Positions 1 through 12,000 of a stretch of DNA of 64,000 bases are shown one piece after another. Both the position numbers and the translations under genes were made by a program. The DNA comes from Corallococcus caeni. Lineage in GTDB: Bacteria; Myxococcota; Myxococcia; Myxococcales; Myxococcaceae. The first letter of the stretch is position 1; every line of letters starts with the position of its first letter. The stretch is taken from positions 1-64,000 of the forward strand of contig NZ_BTTW01000016.1 of NCBI RefSeq assembly GCF_036245865.1, given 5' to 3'. A model generated the notes under the pieces. It was given only the letters and a program-made list of their open reading frames with translations. It ran no database searches and was not told the origin of the DNA.

Positions 1-3000
1 CAGGAACCACAGCCGCTGCTGCGCGAAGGAGAGGGGCGCTTCGTCGCCCCGGGCGATGGCGCCCGGCGGAGGCAGGGCGGTGCCTTCCGCGGCCTGCAAG
101 GCTTCCTCCACGCGGAGGGCGAGGCGGTAGAGCGTGGGCGCCTCGAAGAGGACGCGCAGGGGCAGTTCGACGCTGAATGCGGAGCGGATCCGAGAGACGA
201 GCTGCGTGGCGAGGAGTGAGTGGCCGCCCAATTCGAAGAAGTGGTCGGTGGCGCCGACGCGGGGCACGCGCAGCACCTGGACCCAGAGGGCCGCGAGCTT
301 CTCCTCGGTGGGGTTGCGCGGGGCGACGTACTCGGCGGCGGAGACCGGCGCCTCCGGGGCCGGCAGGGCCTTGCGGTCCACCTTGCCACTGGGCGTTAGC
401 GGCAGGGAGTCCAGCACCACGAAAGCGGAGGGCACCATGTACTCCGGTAGCTTCTCGTGCAGCCGCGAGCGCAGTGCTGAGACGTCCACCGTCTCCGCGT
501 CGCTGCGGCATGCCACGTAGGCCACCAGCCGCTTGTCGCCCGCCGCGTCCTCACGGGCCACCACCACCGCCTGGCGCACGCCAGGGTGCTGCTCCAGCGA
601 GGCCTCAATCTCCCCCAGTTCGATGCGCAGGCCGCGCACCTTCACCTGGAAGTCTGCGCGGCCCACGTACTCGATGGCACCGTCGGGCAACCAGCGGGCC
701 ACGTCGCTCGTGCGGTAGAGCCGCGCGCCCGGCGTGTCGCTGAAGCCGTCCGGGATGAAGCGCTCGGCCGTCAGCTCCGGGCGTCCCAAGTAGCCGCGTC
801 CCACCTGCACGCCGCCGATGAAGAGCTCTCCTGGAACGCCCACGGGCACGGGTTCCAGGCGGGAGTCCAGCAGACGGATTTGGGTATTGGCCACGGGCCG
901 GCCAATGGGCACCGAGCGGCGCGACTCCCCCGGCTGGCACTGGTGGAAGGTGACGTCGACGGCGGCCTCGGTGGGTCCGTAGAGGTTGTGCAGTCCGGCC
1001 CAGGGCAGCCGCCGCAGGCAGCGCTCTGCAAGTTCCACCGGGAGGGCCTCACCGCTGCACACCACGCGACGCAGCGACGTGCAGGACTCCAGCCCCGGCT
1101 CCTCCAGGAACACCTGGAGCATGGAGGGCACGAAGTGCAGCGTGGTGACGCCCGCCTCGGAGATGAGACGCGCCAAGTAGGCGGGCTCCTGGTGTCCACC
1201 GGGCTTGGCGACAACGAGGCGCGCGCCCGTCATGAGGGGCCAGAAGAACTCCCAGACGGAGACGTCGAAGCTGAAAGGCGTCTTCTGCAGGACGACGTCC
1301 GAAGGGCCCAGGTCGTAGGCGGACTGCATCCACAGCAGGCGATTCACCACGGGCCCATGAGCATTCATGGCGCCCTTGGGACGGCCGGTGGAGCCAGAGG
1401 TGAAGATGACGTAGGCCAGACCGTCGGCGGTGGCACGCGGCGGCGGGGCGTGGCGGGGCTGGAGCGCGATGGCTTCCCACTGCGTGTCGATGCACAGCAC
1501 CCGGGCCTCGTGCGCGGGCAGGCGCGAGAGCAGGTGCTCCTGAGCCAGCAGGACCGCAGGGCGCGCGTCCTCCAGCATCCAGGTGAGGCGTTGGACGGGG
1601 TAGGCGGGGTCGAAGGGGACGTAGGCGCCGCCGGCCTTGAGCGTGGCGAGCAGGGCGACGACGAGCTCCAGGGAGCGCTCCAGCAGGAGTCCGACGCGGA
1701 CCTCGGGCCCCACACCCTGCGCGATGAGGGCATGCGCGAGCTGATTGGCCCGCGCGTCCAGCTCCCGGTACGTGAGCGTGCGGCCCTCGAACTCAAGTGC
1801 CACCGCATCCGGCGTGCGCTCCACCTGTGCTTCGATGCACTGGTGGATGGATGCTTCGGCGGGGAACGACGACCGCGTGTCGTTCCACCGCACCAGCACC
1901 TGGTGAAGCTCGTCCTGGGAGAGCATGGACGCGGAGGCGAGCGACGCCTCCGGATGGGAGACGAGCGCTTCGACGAGCGACACGAAGTGCCGTGCCATGC
2001 GCAGGGCCGTGGCGGGAGCGAAGAGGTCGGTGTTGAAGCCGAGCGCGCCGTCGAAGCCGTTCGGCGTCTCGAAGAGGAACAGCTCCAGCTCGGCCTTGAC
2101 GTTGTGGCCCTCCAACTCCAGGCCGCGCAGGGAGAGCCCTGGGAGCTGGAGCGAAGGCATGGACGTGTTCTGCAGGGCGAAGAGGGCCTGGAAGAGCGGG
2201 GGGCGCGTCAGGTCGCGCTGGGGCCGCAGCGCCTCGACGAGGCGCTCGAAGGGGATGTCCTGGTGGGCATACGCGCCCAGGGAAGCCTCACGCACCTGCT
2301 GGATCAACTGACGGAAGGAACCGCCAGAAGAGACCTGTGAGCGAAGGACGAGCGTGTTGACGAAGAAGCCGATCAGGCTCTCCGTCTCCGCGTGGGTGCG
2401 GCCCGCGATGGGCGTGCCGACGCTGATGTCCTCCTGGCCGGAGTAGCGCGAGAGGAGCACCTGGAAGGCCGCCATCAAGAGCATGAACGGAGTGACCGCT
2501 TCACACTGGGCAAGGGCCTTGAGCGCACCCGCGAGCGGCAAGGGCAGCCGCAGCGGCTGCATGCCACCGTGGGACGACTGCACGGCGGGGCGCGGGAAGT
2601 CCGTGGGCAGCTCCAGGGGCGCCGCGTCCGCGAGGCGCTGGCGCCAGTAGGAGAGCTGGGCCTCCAGGACGTCGCCTTGCAGCCAGGAGCGCTGCCAGAG
2701 GGCGTAGTCGGCGTACTGGACGGGCAGCTCGGGCAGGGGAGAGGGCCGGCCGTCGCAGAAGGCCTGGTAGAGCGCGGCCACCTCGCGGACGAGGACGCCA
2801 CGGGACCAGCCGTCGGAGACGATGTGGTGCAGGGTGAAGACGAGCACGTGCCCGGTGGGAGCGAGCTTCAGCAGCAGCGCGCGCACGAGGGGACCGGAGG
2901 CCAGGTCGAAGGGACGCTGGGCTTCGGTGGAGGCCAGGCGCCGGGCTTCGTCGAGGGCGGACCCGCCCAGGTGGGTGAGGTCCACCGTGGGCAGGGGCAG

Positions 3001-6000
3001 TTCGCTGGGGGACGCGATGCGCTGGAAGGGCTGACCCTGGGTTTCGGAGAAGGTGGTGCGCAGGGCTTCGTGGCGGCGCACCAGCTCGGTGAGGCTCTGG
3101 CGCAGGGCCTCGACGTGCAACTCGCCATCCAGGCGGAGGATGGACGGGATGTTGTAGGTGGAGGCGCCGGGGACGAGCTGATCCAGGAACCACAGGCGCT
3201 GCTGCGCGAAGGACAGCGGCAGCTCTCCCGTGCGAGGTGCCGGCACCAGCGGAGGCGCCTGGAAGGCACGGACCTGCCGCGCGGCCTCGATGCGCGGGGC
3301 GAGGGCCGCGATGGTGGGGGCTTCGAAGAGCGCGCGCAGCGGCACCTCCACTCCGAAGGCGGCACGGATGCGCGAGACCAGCTGCGTGGCCAGCAGCGAG
3401 TGGCCACCCAAGGCGAAGAAGTCCTCCGCGATGCCGACGCGCTCCACGCGTAGCACTTCGGCCCAGAGGGACGCGAGCAGTTCCTCGGTAGGAGTGCTCG
3501 GGGAGACGTAGTCCGTGGAAGACGTGGAGGCTTGGGGAACGGGCAGGGCGTTGCGGTCCACCTTGCCATTGGGGGTGAGGGGCAGGGCCTCCAGCACGAC
3601 GAAGGCGGAGGGCACCATGTACTCGGGCAGCCGCTGCTTGAGCAGAGCACGCACGGAGGCGACGTCGAGAGTGCCCGAGGAAGGAACAACGTAGGCGACG
3701 AGGCGCGTGTCGCCAGGGGCGTCCTGGCGGGCCACGACGACGGCTTCGTGAATGGAGGGCAGTGCGCGGAGAACGGTGGCAACTTCACCGGGCTCCACGC
3801 GGAAGCCGCGCACCTTCACCTGGAAGTCCACGCGGCCGAGGAACTCCACGCGGCCATCGGAGAGCCAGCGCACGCGGTCGCCCGTGCGGTACATGCGAGC
3901 GCCGGGGGCCGGGCTGAAGGGGTCCGGCACGTAGCGCTCGGCCGTGAGGTCGGGACGGGCGAGGTAGCCGCGAGTCACCTGAGCGCCGCCGACGAAGAGC
4001 TCGCCCGGGACGCCCAGCGGAGTGGGGCGCAGTGAAGCGTCCAGGACGTAGAGGCGCGAGTGGGCCAAGGGCCAGCCCAGCGGCACGGATGCGGAAGCCG
4101 GGTGTGCCGGAGGCAGCTGCACACGGCCGGCAAGGACACCGACGGTCGTCTCGGTGGGGCCGTAGTGGTTGTGCACCTCGCAGTCCGGAGCGAGTGCATG
4201 GACGGACTGAAGCAGGGCCCAGGTGGAGGACTCACCGCCGAGCACCAGACGCTTGCGAGGCAGGACGAGGCGAGGCTCGGGAGCGGTGAGCAACGCCGCC
4301 AGGTGCGAGGGCACCACCTTCATGCAGTCGATGGGGTGACGCGCGAAGTAGTCGGCGAGGGCCGCGGGGCTGGAGGCGCACTCCTGGGTGAGGACGTGGA
4401 GCAGGCCACCCGTGGTGAGGGCAGGGAAGAGGACGGTGTTGCCCAGGTCGGCGACGAAGGTGGAGACGAGGGCAAAGCTTGCGCAGGCCTCCAGGCCAAG
4501 GCGCTGAGTCACCGAGTCGACGTAGGTGAAGAGCTGGGAGTGCGCGACGGCGACACCCTTGGGCCTGCCGGTGGAGCCGGAGGTGAAGAGGACGTAGGCG
4601 AGGGAGTCCGGATGGGCCTCAACCGGCGGTGCGTCGGTGCGCAGTCGGGAGAGGGCTGCCGCGTCTTCATCGAGGCGAACGACATGCGCGGAAGAGGACT
4701 CGAAGGCGGAGGCGAAACGGGCCACCGTCACGACGACGGGCGCGGAGACTTCCTGCACCAGGGACTGCAAGCGCAGGGCAGGTTGTGCCGGGTCCAGCGG
4801 CACGTAGGCACCGCCGGCCTTCCAGACGCCCAGCAGGGCGACGACGGTCTCGACGGAGCGCTCCAGGCAGAGGGCAACGCACGAGTCAGTGCCGACGCCA
4901 AGCGAGCGCAGGTGCCAGGCCAGTTGGTTGGCGCGCGCGTCCAACTCTCCATACGTGAGCACCTGCCCATCGCACGCCACGGCGGGCGCATTCGGCTGGA
5001 GGGCCGCGCGCTGCTCGAAGAGGGAGTGCACGCTGCGAGGCGGGGGAAGCGGTGCCTCGGTGGAGACGAAGTCCTGAAGCAGCTGCTTCCGCTCGGTGTC
5101 CGTCAGCAGCGGCAGCTCGCTGACGCGTGAGTCGGGTGAAGCGAGCGCGGCCTTCAGCAGGACGCGCAGGTGCTCCACCATGCGGGAGACGGTGGACGAC
5201 TCGAACAAGTCCGTGCGGTAGCCCAGGGCTCCAGTGAGCCCCTGGGCCGTCTGCGTCAGGGAGAGCCGTAGATCAAACTTGGTGGATTCGAAGTCCTGTT
5301 CCAAGGACCGGAAGGTCAGGCCCGCGAGACTCAGCTCCGTGGCAGGCATGTTCTGCAGCACGAGCATGACCTGGAAGAGAGGCGAGTGACTCAGACTGCG
5401 CCGCGGTTGCAGCTCCTCGACGAGCTTCTCGAAGGGCAGGTGCTGGTGCTCGTAGGCGGCCAGGGTGGTGTCGCGCACACGGGCCAAAAGCTGCCGGAAC
5501 GAAAGCGTGGGCTGCACGTTCGAGCGCAACACGAGGGTGTTGACGAAGAAGCCGATGAGGCCCTCGGTCTCCGCGCGAGTGCGGCCGGCGATGGGCGTAC
5601 CGACGGAGATGTCCTGCTGGCCGGAGTAGCGCGACAGCAACACCTGGAAGAGGGCCAGCAGGGCCATGAAGGGCGTGACGCCCTCGAGCTGGCAGAAGTC
5701 GGACAGCGCCTCTGACAACAACAGAGGCAGGTGCACCGGCAGGGATGCGCCGCGCTGGGTCTGCACGGCGGGACGTGGCTTGTCGGTGGGGAGCTCCAGC
5801 AGGGCTGGAGCACCGGAGAGCTGCTGCTTCCAGTAGTCCAGCTGAGCCCCGAGCGCATCGCCTTGCAGCCACGAGCGCTGCCAGACGGCGAAGTCGGCAT
5901 ACTGCAACGGCAGTTCGGGGAGCGGTGAAGGTCTGTCCTGGACGAACGCCGCATAGAGCGCGGCCACCTCGCGCACGAGCACGCCGCGAGACCACCCGTC

Positions 6001-9000
6001 CGAGACGATGTGGTGCAGCGTCACGAGCAGCACGTGCTGGTGCTCGGCGAGCTTCAGGAGCGAGGCACGCAGCAGCGGGCCCCGGGTGAGGTCGAAGGGG
6101 CGCAGCGCTTCCGCGGCAGCGAGCCGCTGCGCTTCCGCCTGACGCGCGTCCTCGGCGAGGTGCTCCAGGTCCATCCGTTCCAGGACGAAGTCCACGGAGG
6201 AGTGGATGCGCTGGACGGGCTCGCCCGCTTGCGCGTGGAAGGTGGTGCGCAGGGACTCGTGACGGTGGATGAGCGCGTGGAAGGCTCGCTCCAGGGCGGA
6301 GACGTCAGCCGGACCCTCCAGGCGCAGCGCGTACGGCATGTTGTACGTGGCCGTTCCGGGCTGGAGCTGATCCAGGAACCACAGGCGTTGCTGCGCGAAG
6401 GACAGCGGCAGCTCTCCCGTGCGAGGAACCGCGACGAGGGGCGGAGCCAGAAGCACGGACGCACGGGCCCTGGCGTCATCGATGTGGCGCGCGAGGCCCG
6501 TCAGGGTCGGGGCTTCGAAGACGGAGCGCAGGGGCAGCTCCACGTCGAAAGCCGCGCGCACGCGGGCCACGAGCTGCGTGGCCAACAGCGAGTGACCGCC
6601 CAGTTCGAAGAAGTGGTCAGTGGCGCCCACTCGGGGATGGCGCAGCACCTCGGCCCAGAGGGCCGCGAGCTTCTCCTCGGTAGGTGTGCCCGGGGCGACG
6701 TACGCGGTGGAGGAGGTGGCTTCAGGAACGGGGAGGGCCTTGCGGTCGACCTTGCCGTTGGGGGTGAGGGGCAGGGCCTCCAGGAAGACGAAGGCGGAGG
6801 GCACCATGTACTCGGGCAGCCGCTGCTTCAGGTCTTCGCGGAGTGAGGACACGTCCGTGGAGTCCGCGACGACGTAGGCGACGAGGCGGGCCTCGCCGGG
6901 AGAGTCCCTGCGGGCCACGACGACGGCTTCGTGCACGGAGGGAAGTGCGCGAAGCACGGTGGCGACTTCGCCGGGCTCCACGCGGAAGCCGCGCACCTTC
7001 ACCTGGAAGTCCACGCGGCCGAGGAACTCCACTCGGCCATCGGAGAGCCAGCGCACGCGGTCGCCCGTGCGGTACATGCGAGCGCCGGGGGCCGGGCTGA
7101 AGGGGTCCGGCACGTAGCGCTCGGCCGTGAGGTCAGGCCGGGCCAGGTAGCCGCGAGTCACCTGGGCGCCGCCGACGAAGAGCTCGCCCGGGACGCCGAG
7201 AGGCGTGGGGCGCAGCGAAGCATCCAGGACGTAGAGGCGCGAGTGGGCCAAGGGCCAGCCCAGGGGCACGGAAGTCGCAGCGAGCTGTTGCGCCCCCCCA
7301 GTCGTCCCGGCGAGGAGCACGGCAGTCGACGCGGGCTGCTGCACCCCACCAGTCGTCCCGGCGAGGGGCACGGCCGTCGAGGCGGGCTGTTGCGTTTGGC
7401 CGGCGAACGCACCGCCAGTCGTCCCGGTCAGGGGCACGGCAGTCGAAGCGGGCAGCTGCACACGGCCCGCGAGGACACCGACAGTCGTCTCGGTGGGGCC
7501 GTAGTGGTTGTGCACCTCGCAGTCGGGAGCGAGTGCATGCACGGACTGAAGCAGGGCCCAGGTGGAGGACTCACCGCCAAGCACGAGGCGCTTGCGAGGC
7601 AGGACGTGGCGAGGCTCGGGAGCGGTGAGCAACGCCGCCAGGTGCGAGGGCACCACCTTCATGCAGTCGATGGGGTGACGCGCGAAGTAGTCGGCGAGGG
7701 CCGCGGGGCTGGAGGCGCACTCCTGCGTGAGGACGTGCAGGAGCCCACCCGTAGTGAGGGCCGGGAAGAGGACGGTGTTGCCAAGGTCCGCGACGAAGGT
7801 GGAGACGAGGGCGAAGCTTGCGCAGGCCTCCAGGCCAAGGCGCTGCGTCACCGAGTCGACGTAGGTGAAAAGCTGCGAGTGCGCGACGGCGACGCCCTTG
7901 GGCCTGCCGGTGGAGCCCGAGGTGAAGAGGACGTAGGCAAGAGCGTCCGGATGCGCCTCAACCGGCGGTGCGTCGGTGCGCAGGCGAGAAAGCACGGAGG
8001 AGTCCTCATCCAGGCGAACAACGTGCGCGGAAGAGGACTCGAAGGCGGAGGCGTAGCGGGCCACCGTCACGACGACGGGCGCGGAGACTTCCTGCACCAG
8101 GGACTGCAAGCGCAACGCAGGTTGTGCCGGGTCCAGCGGCACGTAGGCACCGCCTGTCTTCCAGACGCCCAGCAGGGCGACGACAGTCTCAACGGAGCGC
8201 TCCAGGCACAGGGCAACGCACGAGTCGGTGCCGACGCCCAGGGAGCGCAGGTGCCAGGCCAGTTGGTTGGCGCGCGCGTCCAGCTCCCCATAAGTGAGCA
8301 CCTGTCCGTCGCACGCCACGGCGGGCGCGTCCGGCCGGAGGGCGGCGCGCTGCTCGAAGAGGGAGTGCACGCTGCGAGGCGGAGGAAGCGACGCCTCGGT
8401 GGAGACGAAGTCCGTCAGCAGCAGCTTCTTCTCAGCGCTCGTCAGCAGTGGCAGTTCACTGACGCGCGAGTCGGGCGAAGCGAGCGCGGCCTCCAGCAGG
8501 ACGCGCAGGTGCTCCACCATGCGGGAGACGGTGGACGACTCGAACAGGTCCGTGCGGTAGCCCAGCGTGCCGGTGAGGCCGTGCGGCGTCTGGGAGAGGG
8601 ACAGGGTGAGGTCGGACTTGGTGGCCTCGAAGTCGCGCGCGAGAGGCTGGAAGGACAGGCCCGACAGACTCAACTCCGAGGCCGGCGCGTTCTGCAGCAC
8701 GAGCATGACCTGGAAGAGAGGCGAGTGACTCAAGCTGCGCTGCGGTTGCAGTTCCTCGACGAGCTTCTCGAAGGGCAGGTGCTGGTGCTCGTAGGCGGCC
8801 AGGGTGGTGTCGCGCACCCGGGCCAGCAGCTGCCGGAACGAAGCCTCCGGCGCGACGTGGGAGCGAAGCACGAGGGTGTTGATGAAGAGGCCGATGAGGC
8901 CTTCCGTCTCTCCGCGAGTACGGCCTGCGATGGGCGTACCGACGGCGACGTCCTGCTGGCCGGAGTAGCGCGACAGCAGCACCTGGAAAGCGGCCAGCAG

Positions 9001-12000
9001 GGCCATGAAGGGCGTGACGCCTTCACGCTGGCAGAAGTCCGTGAGCGTATCGGACAGCGGCAGGTGCACGGGCAGGGACGCACCGCGCTGGGACTGCACG
9101 GCGGGACGCGGCTTGTCCGTGGGCAACTCCAGCAGGGCAGGCGCGCCGGTGAGTTGCTGCTTCCAGTACCCCAGCTGCGCCTCCAGCACCTCCCCCTGCA
9201 ACCACGCGCGCTGCCAGGCAGCGTAGTCCGCGTACTGGACAGGCAGCGGGGCCACGTCCGGCGACCGCCCCTCCCGGAACGCCTCGTAGAAGGCGACAAG
9301 CTCGCGCACGAGCACGCCCATGGACCAGCCGTCGGAGACGATGTGGTGCATCGTCAAGAGCAGCACGTGCTCGGTGGCCGCGAGCCTCAACAACTGGACG
9401 CGCAGCAGCGGTCCTTGCGCGAGATCGAACGGACGCATGGCCTCCACGGAGGCCAGTCGCCGTGACTCCTCCAGGGCCGCGTCCCCCAGCGCATCCAGGT
9501 CCACCACGGACAGGGAGAAGTCGACGGCGGAGTGGATGACCTGGACGGGCTCGGGCTGCCGTGGCGCGAAGGTGGTGCGCAGGGGCTCGTGCCGTTCGAT
9601 GAGGGCGCGGAAGGCCTGCTCCAGGGCCGCGACGTCCACGACCCCCTGCATCCGCAGGGCGGTGGGAATGTTGTAGGCGAGGCTTCCGGGCTCCAGCTGA
9701 TCAATCAGCCACAGCCGCTGCTGCGCGAACGACAGCGGCAGGTCCCCGGTGCGAGGCACCGGCGTCAACGCAGGCCCCTCCTCCTCGGAGGCCCGAGGCC
9801 CGGCCTCGTCGATGCGACGGGCGAGCGCCGCCAGGGTGGGCGCTTCGAAGAACGTGCGCAGCGGCAGCTCCACGCCGAAGGCCACGAGCACGCGCGAGAC
9901 GAGCTGGGTGGCCAGCAGCGAGTGCCCGCCCACCTCGAAGAAGTCGTCCTCCGCGCCGATCCGCTCCACGCGGAGCACCTCGGTCCAGAGGGCCGCGAGC
10001 TTCTGCTCGGTGGGGGTCGTCGGGGGCACGTACCGTCCGCGCTCCAGCGCGGCCGCGGAGGGGACGGGCAGGGCCGCGCGGTCCACCTTGCCGTTGGGCG
10101 TGAGGGGCAGGGCCTCCATCACGACGAAGGCGGTCGGCACCATGTGCCCGGGCAGCTGCTGCTGGAGGTGTGCTCGCAGCGCCGCGGCGTCCAGCGTCGG
10201 TCCACCCGCGCCGGAAGGAATGGCGACGTAGGCGACCAGACGCTTGTCGCCGGGCACGTCCTCGCGGGCCATCACCAGCGTCTCGGCGACGCCGGGCAGC
10301 CGCTGCAGCGCGGACTCCACCTCGCCCGGCTCGATGCGGAAGCCGCGCACCTTCACCTGGAAGTCGGTGCGGCCCAGGAACTCCAACGTGCCGTCCGCGC
10401 GCCAGCGAGCCCTGTCGCCCGTGCGGTAGAGGCGCTCGCCGTGCGAAGAGGTGAAGGCGTTGGGAACGAAGCGCTCGGCGGTGAGGTCGGGGCGGCGCAG
10501 ATAGCCCCACGCCAGGCCGGCGCCACCGACGAACAGCTCACCGGCCACGCCCACGGGCACGGGTCGCAGGTGGGTGTCCAGCACGTAGACCGTCGACTGC
10601 CCGATGGGCTTGCCGATGGGCACCGCATGCCCGACGGCGGACGCCGCGGTCATGATGTGCGCGGTGGAGGCGGTGGTGTTCTCCGTGGGGCCGTAGCCGT
10701 TGATGAGCACGGACCCCGGAGCCAGCTTCGCCAGGTGCTGACGGGCGCGCTCGGCGGGCATCACGTCGCCGCCGATCATGAGCTGGGACACCCGCGCCAG
10801 GGTCTCTCCCTGGTGGAGCGCCAGCTGCTCGAAGAGCGCGGTGGTGAGGACGACGCTCGTCGGAGCATGGCGGCGGAAGAAGGCCGCGAGCTCCTCCAGC
10901 GACAGCGAATGCGGCGGCGCCAGCACCAGCTGCGCCCCGTGCAGCAGGGCGCCCCAGATCTCCATCGTGGAGGCGTCGAAGGCGGTGGGCGCCAGCTGGA
11001 AGTAGCGGTGCTCCGGGCCGAAGCGGAAGTAGGACGCGCCGCACACCAACCGCACGACGCCGCGGTGGGGCACCATGACGCCCTTGGGCCGGCCGGTGGA
11101 GCCGGAGGTGAACATCACGTAGGCCAGGCTGTCCGCGGACGCGGGCACGCTGGGCGCGTGAGTCGGCTTGCGCGCGAGGAGCGGGGCCTCGTCGTCCAGC
11201 AGCAGGGTGGCGCCGAAGAAGGACGGGAGGCTCTGCTCCCAGTCGGAGCGGGTCACCAGCACGGGAGCGCCAGAGTCCTCCAGCAGCATCGCGAGGCGCT
11301 CGTGGGGATAGCTCATCTCCAGCGGGACGTAGGCCGCGCCGGCCTTGAGCACGCCGAGGATGGCCACGATGAGGTCGAGCGAGCGTCCCAGGCCCAGCGC
11401 CACGCGAGTGCCCGGACGCACGCCCAGGCCGATGAGCGCGTGGGCGAGCTGGTTGGCGCGCTCGTCCAGCTGCCGGTACGTGAGGTGTTCGTCACCGAAG
11501 ACCACGGCCACCGCGTCCGGCGTCTCGCGCGCCTGCTCCGCGAAGCGCTGGTGGATGGAGGTCTCGTGGGGGAACGGCGACCGCGTGTCGTTCCAGTCGA
11601 TGAGCAACTGGCGCTGCTCGGCTTCGTCCATGAGCGGCAGCGCGGACAGGGGCTGCCGCACGTCCCGGACGACGGCCTGGAGCAGCGAACGCAGGTGCCC
11701 CAGCATGCGCGCGACGGTGGCCTCGTCGAAGAGGGCCGTGCGGTACTCGGCGCTGAGGCGCAGGCCGCGAGCCTCCTCGGACGCGACCAGCGTCAGGTCG
11801 AAGCGCGCCACACCGCCATCCACCGGCAACGTGTCCATGCGCAGGCCGGGAAGCGGCACGAGCGACAGGGGCGCGTTCTGCAGGACGAACATCACCTGGA
11901 ACAGCGGGGAGACGTTCAGCCAGCGCGAAGGCTGGAGCACCTCCACCAGCTTCTCGAAGGGCACGTCCTGGTGCGCGAAGGCGCCAAGGGCGGAGTCATG

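Noticed and set aside
7265-7462. CRISPR-like reading of the spaced repeats
   Set aside because: Repeats are in frame within an A domain, units are coding, and no unique spacers of constant length or cas genes exist.
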